Shown piece by piece: positions 1 to 5,201 of a stretch of 7,152 nucleotides of DNA. Under the pieces are notes generated by a model, which made no database searches, was not told the origin of the DNA, and saw nothing but the letters and a program-made list of their open reading frames with translations. The stretch is from NCBI GenBank assembly GCA_946479405.1, contig CAMLGD010000170.1, positions 1 to 7,152 on the forward strand. Reading direction: 5' to 3'. Numbering within the stretch: position 1 is the first letter of the stretch; the number at the start of each line of letters is the position of its first letter. Made by a program: the position numbers and the translations under genes. Origin of the DNA: an uncultured Vogesella sp. GTDB lineage: Bacteria > Pseudomonadota > Gammaproteobacteria > Burkholderiales > Chromobacteriaceae.

Positions 1-29
1 TCGGCAAGTTTCCGGTCAACGCCGGCTAA
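1..29 (+). CDS. Possible 3' end of an upstream gene (partial)
   Basis: Reading from base 3, eight codons (GKFPVNAG) run to a TAA at 27-29. The fragment is too short to identify. The only support for a real gene end is that a plus-strand intrinsic terminator follows about 40 bases later, at 67-98, and that the minus-strand regulator has already ended by then. Confidence 0.35.
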
Positions 30-37
30 GCCACCGC

Positions 38-59
38 TTGCGGCCAACGTTGGCCGCAA
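38..59. repeat. Perfect 22-bp palindrome
   Basis: Bases 38-48 (TTGCGGCCAAC) are followed directly by their exact reverse complement at 49-59. As RNA from either strand it would fold into a 9-bp stem with an ACGT loop. No U-tract follows on either strand, so it is not a standard terminator by itself. It lies between the possible gene end at 29 and the terminator at 67-98. The arm, plus the flanking GCCACCGC at 30-37, recurs in the hairpin at 4398-4422, suggesting a dispersed intergenic repeat. Confidence 0.7.
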
Positions 60-66
60 CAAACAC

Positions 67-98
67 AACGCCCGCCCGTGTTACGATGCGGGCGTTTT
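67..98 (+). terminator. Intrinsic terminator, possibly bidirectional
   Basis: AACGCCCGC at 67-75 pairs perfectly with GCGGGCGTT at 88-96. An extra inner CGT/ACG pairing (77-79 with 83-85) is possible in the 12-base loop. On the plus strand the stem runs into TTTT (95-98), which fits termination of the gene entering from the left. On the minus strand the same stem is followed by GTGTTTGTTG, a weaker T-rich stretch, so it may also stop transcription of the AsnC-type regulator, whose stop codon lies 38 bases upstream. Confidence 0.7.
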
Positions 99-120
99 GC
101 ATGCTTCGGGCCGCAAGCGC

Positions 121-142
121 CGGCGCTGACCGCTCAGCGCCG
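121..142 (-). other. Hairpin overlapping the regulator stop codon
   Basis: CGGCGCTGA (121-129) and TCAGCGCCG (134-142) form a perfect 9-bp stem around a 4-base loop. The stop codon of the minus-strand Lrp/AsnC gene (134-136) lies inside the stem. No T-run follows, so it is more likely an RNA 3'-end stabiliser or the first part of a composite terminator with the hairpin at 67-98. Confidence 0.5.
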
Positions 143-586
143 CCCCAGCTTGATCTGCTGCAGTTGCGGGCTGCTGACGATGCGCGCAATGCGAAAGCGG
201 GCATCGTCCAGCCAGCTGCCGGACAGCTCGCGAAAATGCGCCAGATCGCGGCAGCGCACCCGCAGCTGGTAGTCGAACTCGCCGCTCACCAGCCAGCAAT
301 CCTCCACCTCGTCGCAATCGCGCATGGTCTGCTCGAATGCCAGCTGCGCACTGCGCCCCAGTTTGTCGCCCAGCGCCAGCTGCGCCAGCACCACCACCCC
401 TTCCTGCTGCGGTAGCGCCACGTCGGCGTGATAGCCGCGGATATAGCCGGCCTGCTCCAGTTTGCGCACCCGTTCCTGGCAGGGGCGGGCGGTCAGGTGC
501 ACCTGCTCGGACAGCGCCTGATAGGTGATGCGGCCCTCCCGGCGCAGGATGTCGAGGATTTGCAGGTCGATACGGTCCAGTTGCAT
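134..586 (-). CDS. Lrp/AsnC-family transcriptional regulator
   Basis: A 150-residue DNA-binding regulator of the feast/famine (Lrp/AsnC) family, normal length for the family. Residues 1-55 form the winged helix-turn-helix: MQLDRIDLQILDILRREGRI is the typical family opening, followed by LSEQVHLTARPCQERVRKLE as the recognition region. Residues 63-142 form the ligand-binding RAM/AsnC domain, with the characteristic WLVSGEFDYQLRVRCRD at 98-114. The start at 586 is chosen because the family consensus begins there. In-frame codons further upstream encode no family sequence. No clear Shine-Dalgarno precedes this ATG. The gene is divergent from ctlX across 145 bp, and AsnC-type regulators commonly control an adjacent divergent amino-acid gene, so it probably regulates ctlX in response to an amino acid such as citrulline, arginine or ornithine. 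The effector is inference. Autoregulation is suggested by the dyad over its own promoter. Confidence 0.93.
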   Translation of the reverse strand: MQLDRIDLQILDILRREGRITYQALSEQVHLTARPCQERVRKLEQAGYIRGYHADVALPQQEGVVVLAQLALGDKLGRSAQLAFEQTMRDCDEVEDCWLVSGEFDYQLRVRCRDLAHFRELSGSWLDDARFRIARIVSSPQLQQIKLGRR

Positions 587-618
587 GGCATCGGCAGCAG
601 AAACCGCTGCGGCAGGAA

Positions 619-645
619 ATGATAACGACGGCAAGTGTGCGTCAA
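619..645 (-). promoter_or_regulatory. Candidate sigma-70 promoter of the AsnC-type regulator
   Basis: On the minus strand, TTGACG (plus 640-645, 5/6 to consensus) is followed after 15 bases by TATCAT (plus 619-624, 5/6 to consensus). The spacer is shorter than the ideal 17. Transcription would start about 25 bases before the ATG at 586. The -35 box lies inside the dyad at 637-651. Confidence 0.45.
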
Positions 646-664
646 GCGCACCCGATTCGTCGTT
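624..664. promoter_or_regulatory. Nested dyad, candidate AsnC-type operator
   Basis: Two inverted repeats share the same centre, base 644. The inner one is GTGCG-TCAAG-CGCAC (637-651) and the outer one is AACGACG (624-630) with CGTCGTT (658-664). Outside them GATA (621-624) is mirrored by TATC (665-668) with one base of offset. The element lies between two divergent genes and covers the regulator's candidate -35 box. A 15-bp dyad is the usual size for Lrp-family sites, which are often arrayed. The assignment to this regulator is inferred. Confidence 0.5.
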
Positions 665-731
665 TATCAATGCGACACCTTTTGCACAATCCACTCATGT
701 TCACCACCTGGCCAACGTTGCCCCCCACGCC

Positions 732-1679
732 ATGCAAACCACTTCCCGCGTCCTGATGGTTCGTCCCTGCCGTTTCGGCTTCAACCCGGATACCGCCGCC
801 AGCAATGCCTACCAGCAGGCCACGCTGGATGCCGAGGCCGCACAGGCGGCGGCGCTGGCCGAGTTCGATGCCTACGTGGCGCTGCTGCGCGCCAACGGCG
901 TGACGGTGCATGTGTTCGACGACACCCCGGAGCCGCACACGCCGGATTCGATCTTTCCCAACAACTGGTTCTCCACCCACGCCGACGGCAGCCTGTACCT
1001 GTACCCGATGGAAGGCGCCAACCGCCGGCTGGAGCGCCGGGTGGATATCGTGGCCTGGCTGCGCGGCAGCTTTGCGGTGCGCAAGCTGGTGGACCTGTCG
1101 CCGTCCGAGCAGCACGGGCGCTACCTGGAGGGCACCGGCAGCATGGTGCTGGACCGCGCCAAGCGCCGCATCTACGCCGCACTGTCCAGCCGCACCCACC
1201 GCGATGAGCTGCAACGCTTTGCTGCGCACATCGATTACCAGCTGACGGCGTTTACCGCCACCGATGCCGCCGGCCGGCCGATCTACCACAGCAATGTGCT
1301 GCTGTGCGTGGGACCGGATTGGGCGGTGGTGTGCCTGGAGGCGGTGGAAGATGCCGAGGAGCGCGCGCAGCTGCAGCGGCAACTGCTGGCCGACGGCAAG
1401 GAGGTCATCGCTATCAGCCGGCAGCAGGTGGTGGCGCTGGCCGGCAATATGCTGGCGCTGCACAACGCTGCCGGCGAGCCACTGCTGGTACTGTCGCAGC
1501 GGGCGCATGACGCGCTGGACGAGGTGCAGCGCACCCGGCTGGCGGCGCATGGCCGGCTGCTGCGGCCGGCCATTCCGGTGATCGAGACGCTGGGCGGCGG
1601 CGGCGTGCGCTGCATGCTGGCCGAGCTGTTCCTGCCCGAGCACCCGCAGGCGCCGGCAGCGTTTACACCGCGGTACTGA
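732..1679 (+). CDS. ctlX: CtlX-type citrulline utilization hydrolase (amidinotransferase/DDAH fold)
   Basis: A 315-residue cytoplasmic enzyme of the guanidino-group-modifying superfamily. Family members hydrolyse citrulline or related ureido/guanidino substrates, and CtlX of Francisella is described as a citrulline ureidase. Motifs in order: MVRPCRFGFN (9-18), PDSIFPNNWFSTH (71-83, candidate catalytic Asp72), RYLEGTGSMVLDR (130-142, Glu133), YHSNVLLCVG (185-194, His186) and GGGGVRCMLAELFLP (288-302, nucleophile Cys294). The Asp/Glu, His and Cys set is therefore intact. The start at 732 is chosen because family similarity begins at RVLMVRPCRFGFN. The frame stays open upstream to 525 but reads across the divergent regulator. 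No strong Shine-Dalgarno is visible before 732. The divergent AsnC-type gene is the probable regulator. Its last 17 bases overlap the end of the convergent EF-hand gene. Substrate preference (citrulline, arginine or a methylarginine) cannot be read from sequence alone. Confidence 0.88.
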   Translation: MQTTSRVLMVRPCRFGFNPDTAASNAYQQATLDAEAAQAAALAEFDAYVALLRANGVTVHVFDDTPEPHTPDSIFPNNWFSTHADGSLYLYPMEGANRRLERRVDIVAWLRGSFAVRKLVDLSPSEQHGRYLEGTGSMVLDRAKRRIYAALSSRTHRDELQRFAAHIDYQLTAFTATDAAGRPIYHSNVLLCVGPDWAVVCLEAVEDAEERAQLQRQLLADGKEVIAISRQQVVALAGNMLALHNAAGEPLLVLSQRAHDALDEVQRTRLAAHGRLLRPAIPVIETLGGGGVRCMLAELFLPEHPQAPAAFTPRY

Positions 1680-2409
1680 GCAGCTGGCTGCCGCTGGCGT
1701 TGTCGTTGCTGTCGTAGGCGCGCAGCATTTCCATCAGCCGGTGTAGCACACGGGCGTTCTGCGTGCTGTCGCTGCTGTTGTCGGCGCTAGCGCTTGTGGT
1801 GGTGCTGTCGCTATTGCCCGACTCGCTCTGCGACTGCTCGTAGGCGATGCTTTCCTGAAAGCTCACCTTGCCATCGCCATTGCTGTCGGCAGCGTCGAAG
1901 TTGGCCGCCAGGCTGGAAAAACGCGCCGCCGCGGTGCTGTCGCCGCTGGCGCTGGCATCGCTGGCCATGGTGCTGAGCTGATCCTGGTCCAGCCCGGCAT
2001 CGTTGCCGGGCGGCGGCGGTGGCGGCATGCCGCCCATGCCCCCCATCCCGCCCATCGCCGCCATGCCGCCCATACCCTGGGTGCGCATGGCGTTGAACTG
2101 GCTGTCCAGCTGCGACTGCAGCTCCTGCAGGCGGGTGGTCAGCTCGTCCTGGGTCACCTTGCCGTCGCTATCGCTGTCCAGCGCGGCAAACAGGTCGCTG
2201 GCGGTGCTGTCGCTGCTACTGCTGCTGCCGTTCAGCGCGCTGATGGCGCTGTCGAAGTCGCTGGCCTGCAGATAGCCCTGCTGTTGGGTGTCCAGCGCGC
2301 TGAACAGGTCGGCGGCCAGCTCGCTGGCATCCGGTTTGCGCGGGCGGCTGCCGTAGGCGGCCTGCGTCGCCGGCGGATAGCCGCCGTAACTGCTGATGGC
2401 ACTTGTCAT
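1663..2409 (-). CDS. EF-hand protein with Gly-Gly-Met/polyproline linker (XopAW-like)
   Basis: A 248-residue acidic, Ser-rich protein with no signal peptide. Two canonical calcium loops are visible: DSDSDGKVTQDE (78-89) and DSNGDGKVSFQE (175-186), each with acidic or Asn residues at positions 1, 3 and 5, Gly at 6 and Glu at 12. A degenerate loop DTQQQGYLQASD lies at 40-51. A half-loop remnant (NDAGLDQDQL, 136-145) follows a GGM repeat and six prolines (112-134). A low-complexity Ser/Thr tract spans 191-217. From memory, this layout matches the EF-hand family that includes the Xanthomonas protein XopAW, which also occurs widely in Proteobacteria. Secretion of this copy is not shown. A good Shine-Dalgarno (AAGGAG, 2417-2422) sits 7 bases from the ATG. 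The gene lies 107 bp downstream of the histidine kinase on the same strand, so co-regulation is possible. Likely role: calcium binding or signalling, partner unknown. Confidence 0.88.
   Translation of the reverse strand: MTSAISSYGGYPPATQAAYGSRPRKPDASELAADLFSALDTQQQGYLQASDFDSAISALNGSSSSSDSTASDLFAALDSDSDGKVTQDELTTRLQELQSQLDSQFNAMRTQGMGGMAAMGGMGGMGGMPPPPPPGNDAGLDQDQLSTMASDASASGDSTAAARFSSLAANFDAADSNGDGKVSFQESIAYEQSQSESGNSDSTTTSASADNSSDSTQNARVLHRLMEMLRAYDSNDNASGSQLLSTAV
2008..2076 (-). repeat. GGM repeat and six-proline tract inside the EF-hand gene
   Basis: Codons 112-128 encode GM-GGM-AAM-GGM-GGM-GGM, followed by six prolines (129-134). The underlying DNA is a run of near-identical 9-base units (variants of GGCGGCATG on the coding strand) and then a GC-only proline tract. 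Such a tract can change length by slippage and acts as a flexible, stiff-ended linker between the EF-hand pairs. Confidence 0.75.
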
Positions 2410-2415
2410 GACGAT

Positions 2416-2439
2416 TCTCCTTACGCCCGCAGGGCGGGC
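2416..2439 (-). promoter_or_regulatory. Leader hairpin abutting the EF-hand gene Shine-Dalgarno
   Basis: GCCCGC (2425-2430) and GCGGGC (2434-2439) form a 6-bp all-GC stem with a 3-base loop in the 5' leader. On the transcript the stem ends one base before TAAGGAGA (2416-2423), the ribosome binding site of the EF-hand gene. The placement could limit ribosome access or protect the 5' end. No regulator or ligand is evident. No convincing -35/-10 pair was found in the 107-bp gap. Confidence 0.45.
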
Positions 2440-2516
2440 ACACGGGTCCGGCCGCCGATATGGCGGGGTGTTGCCAGTGTGTAGGCGTCATGTCTACTGC
2501 ATGTATGGAGTTGGTA

Positions 2517-3638
2517 TCAGGCTTGATACAAAGCGGCGGCGGTATCCAGCGGCAGCTCCAGCCGGGCGGTGAGGCCGCCTTCTGCCGCATTGAACAGCGT
2601 CAGTTTGCCGCCCATGCGCCGCGCCGCGTCGCGGGCGATCGACAGCCCCAGGCCGGTGCCGCCGGTGTGGCGGTTACGCGACTCTTCCAGCCGCACGAAC
2701 GGTTCGAACACGGTTTCCAGCTGTGCTTCCGCAATGCCCGGGCCGTGGTCATGGATGTCGATGCGCAGCTGGCCGGCGGCACACTGCAGGCTGATTTCTG
2801 CCTCGCCACCGCCATAGCGCATGGCGTTTTCCAGCAGGTTTTCCAGGCAGCGGCGCAGGCTGGCGGGCAGAGTGTACAGCCGGTCGGCATGGCCGCTGGT
2901 GCTGACGTGGTAGCCCTGTTCCTCGGCGTCTTCCGCCATCGCCTGTACCAGCGCGGTGACGTTGAGCCACTGCCAGGCCTCTTCCTTGGCATCGTCGCGC
3001 AGGTAGGCCAGGGTGGCGTCCAGCATGGCGGCCATGTCGTCGATATCCTTGCCCAGCTTGGCCTGCAGCGTGGGGTCTTCCAGCTGCGCGCTGCGCAGGC
3101 GGATGCGGGTCAGCGGCGTGCGCAGGTCATGCGATACCGCTGCCAGAAAGCGGCTGCGCTCGGCCATCTGCTGGCGCAGCTTGTCCTGCATGCGGTTGAA
3201 CAGGCGGGCGGCCTGGCGGGTTTCTTCCGGCCCGGCTTCTTCCACCGGCGGTGCCTGCAGGTTGTCGCCCAGCAGTGCCGCGGCATGGGTCAGCTGCTGG
3301 ATCGGGCGGGTCAGCCGGCGCGCGCCATACCAGGCCAGCAGGCTGATGATGGCCAGGGTGACCAGCTGTGCCAGCCAGAAATCCGGCGGAAAGTGCGGGC
3401 GGTTGCTGCGTGGCGGCGGCGGACGCAGCAGCGGCGCGCTACCCGGCAAGGTTGGCCGCAGCTTGTTGGGTGTCGGCTGGCTGCTGGCCTCCGGTGGCAG
3501 CTGGCCCGGTGGCTGGTGCGGGCCGAAGAACAGGAACAGGCTAGTCATCACCAGATGCGAGGTGAGCAGCACCGCCACCACCAGGCCGAACAGGCGGGTG
3601 AACACGGTATCGGGAAACAGCCGGAGCAGACGTTTCAT
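2517..3638 (-). CDS. EnvZ-like sensor histidine kinase
   Basis: A 373-residue inner-membrane histidine kinase, the sensor of a two-component pair. TM1 spans about 14-38 and TM2 about 88-104. A HAMP domain follows at roughly 105-155 (ARRLTRPIQQLTHAA). The H-box FLAAVSHDLRTPLTRIRL carries the phosphoacceptor His170 and resembles EnvZ. The ATPase has an N-box (CLENLLENAMRYG, 264-276), G1 (DHGPGIA, 297-303) and G2 (GGTGLGLS, 326-333), all intact. The periplasmic part is only about 47 residues, with 17 prolines between 40 and 85, too short for a known sensor fold, so signals may come through the membrane, HAMP or a partner protein. The start at 3638 has AGGA 8 bases upstream. It lies 13 bp after the response regulator, so the two are surely co-transcribed and partners. 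Its stop overlaps a short dyad (2514-2529). Confidence 0.95.
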   Translation of the reverse strand: MKRLLRLFPDTVFTRLFGLVVAVLLTSHLVMTSLFLFFGPHQPPGQLPPEASSQPTPNKLRPTLPGSAPLLRPPPPRSNRPHFPPDFWLAQLVTLAIISLLAWYGARRLTRPIQQLTHAAALLGDNLQAPPVEEAGPEETRQAARLFNRMQDKLRQQMAERSRFLAAVSHDLRTPLTRIRLRSAQLEDPTLQAKLGKDIDDMAAMLDATLAYLRDDAKEEAWQWLNVTALVQAMAEDAEEQGYHVSTSGHADRLYTLPASLRRCLENLLENAMRYGGGEAEISLQCAAGQLRIDIHDHGPGIAEAQLETVFEPFVRLEESRNRHTGGTGLGLSIARDAARRMGGKLTLFNAAEGGLTARLELPLDTAAALYQA

Positions 3639-3651
3639 CAGTGCGGTCCTG

Positions 3652-4359
3652 TCATTCCACTTTGCAGTCGAACAGATAGCCTTCGCCGCGCACGGTTTTC
3701 AGCAGCCGTGGCGATTTCGGGTCGTCGCCCAGTTTCTGCCGCAGCCGCGATACCAGCAGGTCAATGCTGCGGTCGAAGGCCTCGATGGCGCGGCCGCGGG
3801 CGGCATCCAGCAGCTGTTCGCGGCTGAGCACGCGCTGCGGGCGTTCCAGGAACACGCACAGCAGCCGGTATTCGGCATGCGACAGCGGGATCAGCACTTG
3901 TTCCGGAGTGGTGATCTCGCGCTTGATGTGATGCAGCGTCCAGCCGGCAAAGCGGACTTCCTGCACTTCCAGCGGCTGCTGCTGGCGCTTGCTGCGGCGC
4001 AGGATGGTATGGATGCGTGCCACCAGCTCGCGCGGGTCGAATGGCTTCACCACGTAGTCGTCGGCACCCAGCTCCAGCCCCACCACGCGGTCGGCCGCTT
4101 CGCCGCGTGCGGTCAGCATGATGATGGGGGTGTCGCCCTGGCGGCGAATCTGGCGGCACAGCGCCAGGCCGTCCTCGCCGGGCAGCATCAGGTCGAGAAT
4201 GATCAGGTCGAAGCTGTCGCGCGCCAGCATGTCCTGCATGGCAGCGCCGTCTGCCACCGTGGTGCAGAGCATGGCGTAGCCGCGCAGGTAATCGGCGAGC
4301 AGGCTGCGGATATCCGGATCGTCATCGACAATGAGCAGGCGTATGGCTTGGGCAGACAT
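3652..4359 (-). CDS. OmpR-family response regulator
   Basis: A 235-residue transcription factor, usual length. The receiver domain (about 6-120) has the acidic pocket Asp12-14, phosphoacceptor Asp56 in ILDLMLPGEDGL, Thr83 in MLTA and Lys105 in VKPF, a complete phosphorylation site. The C-terminal winged helix (about 131-232) contains LSHAEYRLLCVFLERPQRVLSREQLL-type sequence and ends in VRGEGYLF, as in OmpR/PhoB. The receiver is close to OmpR itself (LDLMLPGEDGL, DRVVGLELGADDYVVKPFDPREL). The start at 4359 is chosen because MSAQAIRLLIVDDD begins the receiver, and codons further upstream in the open frame lie in the leader and hairpin. The ribosome binding site (GGAA) is weak. It sits between a CpxP/Spy-like gene (71 bp upstream) and its kinase (13 bp downstream), which points to an envelope-stress system. 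The target genes are unknown. Confidence 0.95.
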   Translation of the reverse strand: MSAQAIRLLIVDDDPDIRSLLADYLRGYAMLCTTVADGAAMQDMLARDSFDLIILDLMLPGEDGLALCRQIRRQGDTPIIMLTARGEAADRVVGLELGADDYVVKPFDPRELVARIHTILRRSKRQQQPLEVQEVRFAGWTLHHIKREITTPEQVLIPLSHAEYRLLCVFLERPQRVLSREQLLDAARGRAIEAFDRSIDLLVSRLRQKLGDDPKSPRLLKTVRGEGYLFDCKVE

Positions 4360-4397
4360 AGGGGGTTCCGTGGCTGGGAAAGGGGCTGCAGGTGCGC

Positions 4398-4422
4398 AGC
4401 GGTTGGCCGCAAGGCCACCGCT
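4398..4422 (-). other. Intercistronic hairpin between the CpxP-like gene and the response regulator
   Basis: AGCGGT-TGGCC and GGCC-ACCGCT pair as a 10-bp stem with one bulge and a GCAA-type loop. It lies in the 71-bp gap between two co-oriented genes. No T-run follows on the minus strand, so full termination is unlikely. It may process or stabilise the mRNA and set unequal expression of the secreted protein and the regulator. Its core GTTGGCCGCAAG (4402-4413) and GCCACCGC (4414-4421) match the palindrome region at 30-59. Confidence 0.55.
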
Positions 4423-4430
4423 ACCCGGCC

Positions 4431-4952
4431 TCACGGTTTGGGCATGGCACCTTCGTGCGGCAGGCCGGGCAATGCGGGCGGCATGGTATCACCGGATTGC
4501 GCCAGCAGGTATTGTCGCACCTGGCCGGCCTGCTGCGCCGACAGACTGTCGAAGAAGCTGACCCACTCGGCACCGGTGAACGGGCTGTCTTTCGCCGCCG
4601 GCTGTGCGTCGCGCAGTGCCACGCTTAGCGGTACTTTCGGGTTGGCCAGATTATCACGCAGTGCGGCCTGCGCCTGCTGCGCGCTACGGCGCTGCGCCAC
4701 CATGCGCGCCAGACGCGCGGTTTCGGCCTGCTGCCACAGCACTTCCTGCCGTGCGTTCAGTTGCAGCTGCGGCAGCAATGGCTCCAGCGCGCCCGCTTCG
4801 GCGTGGGTGCGGCCGTCGGCGTGCGGCGGCAGGCAGTTGCCTGCCGCGCCGGGTGCGCCGCTGGGCGGCAGGGCTTGGGCGGCGATGGCGCTGGCGGCCA
4901 GCAGGCTGCTGCACAGGGCGAGCAGGCTGCGGTGCAGGGTCGGATGTGGCAT
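4431..4952 (-). CDS. Secreted CpxP/Spy-like (LTxxQ-motif) periplasmic protein
   Basis: A 173-residue exported protein. Residues 1-25 form a signal peptide (Arg8, hydrophobic core 10-24, likely cleavage after AIAA or AQA). The mature part has two LTxxQ-like motifs, LNARQ (65-69) and LSAQQ (137-141), each leading into a predicted helix, with a basic helix between (ARLARMVAQRRS, 79-90). Two such motifs are the hallmark of CpxP/Spy, periplasmic chaperones and inhibitors of envelope-stress kinases. The match here is degenerate, so the call is moderate. The N-terminus after cleavage and the C-terminal tail are Pro/Gly-rich. Cys14 is within the signal core, but the sequence before it is not a lipobox. 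GGAG (4961-4964) lies 8 bases before the ATG. It is the first gene of the probable operon with the response regulator and kinase, which supports a sensor-modulating role. Confidence 0.72.
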   Translation of the reverse strand: MPHPTLHRSLLALCSSLLAASAIAAQALPPSGAPGAAGNCLPPHADGRTHAEAGALEPLLPQLQLNARQEVLWQQAETARLARMVAQRRSAQQAQAALRDNLANPKVPLSVALRDAQPAAKDSPFTGAEWVSFFDSLSAQQAGQVRQYLLAQSGDTMPPALPGLPHEGAMPKP

Positions 4953-4973
4953 GTGTGGGGCTCCGGGCTGGGA

Positions 4974-5004
4974 ATTATGTGGTCGTCAGCCTGCAGTGTT
5001 GCAG
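4974..5004 (-). promoter_or_regulatory. Candidate promoter and operator of the two-component operon
   Basis: On the minus strand CATAAT (plus 4974-4979, 5/6 to the -10 consensus) lies 21 bases before the ATG at 4952. The -35 region is poor (GCAACA, plus 4997-5002, 17-base spacing). It is covered by a dyad, CTGCA-GTGT-TGCAG (4991-5004), which can also be read as two CTGCA direct repeats 8 bases apart on the minus strand. A weak -35 overlaid by a repeat is typical of a promoter activated by an OmpR-type regulator, so autoregulation is plausible. The rest of the 249-bp gap (to 5201) shows no further recognisable gene. Confidence 0.4.
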
Positions 5005-5158
5005 CCGGCCATATCGCGTGCTTGTCGGCTTTGTATCATGTCGCTTACAGCCGGGACTGCGGCACTGGCATGGCGCAATCGGTCCGCAGCTCGGCCGGAT
5101 ACTGCCTCGTGTCGGGTGTTTGCTTCAGTCACAATGGCGCCATCACTCAACCCCATCC

Positions 5159-5195
5159 GGCTGGCGGCTTCCACCCGTGCCGCCAGTCCCAGGAG
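5159..5195 (+). promoter_or_regulatory. Leader hairpin and ribosome binding site of the DUF1272 gene
   Basis: CTGGCGGC (5161-5168) pairs perfectly with GCCGCCAG (5179-5186), extended by a wobble and one more G-C pair (5159-5160 with 5187-5188). The stem ends 2 bases before AGGAG (5191-5195), the Shine-Dalgarno 6 bases from the ATG at 5202. It could modulate translation. No convincing -35/-10 pair was seen upstream. Confidence 0.45.
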
Positions 5196-5201
5196 CCAGA
5201 C

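Noticed and set aside
710..720. GGCCAACGTTG just before ctlX, resembling the core of the palindrome at 38-59
   Set aside because: Only 11 bases match, the symmetry is lost outside CAACGTTG, and a short GC-rich match is likely by chance.
642..1643. A 333-codon open frame on the minus strand
   Set aside because: It is antisense to ctlX, which has intact catalytic motifs. The His/Gln/Val-rich translation looks like a shadow.
2460..3827. A 455-codon open frame on the plus strand
   Set aside because: It is opposite the histidine kinase, rich in Gln/Gly/Ala low complexity, and has no motif. The kinase frame has all its catalytic boxes.
5028..5038. GCTTTGTATCA, also found in reverse orientation at 2524-2534
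   Set aside because: One 11-base match is expected by chance in a window this size, and the second copy lies partly in kinase coding sequence.
5134..5143. 10-bp palindrome ATGGCGCCAT
   Set aside because: Palindromes of this length are expected several times in 7 kb, and it is not placed on a recognisable promoter.
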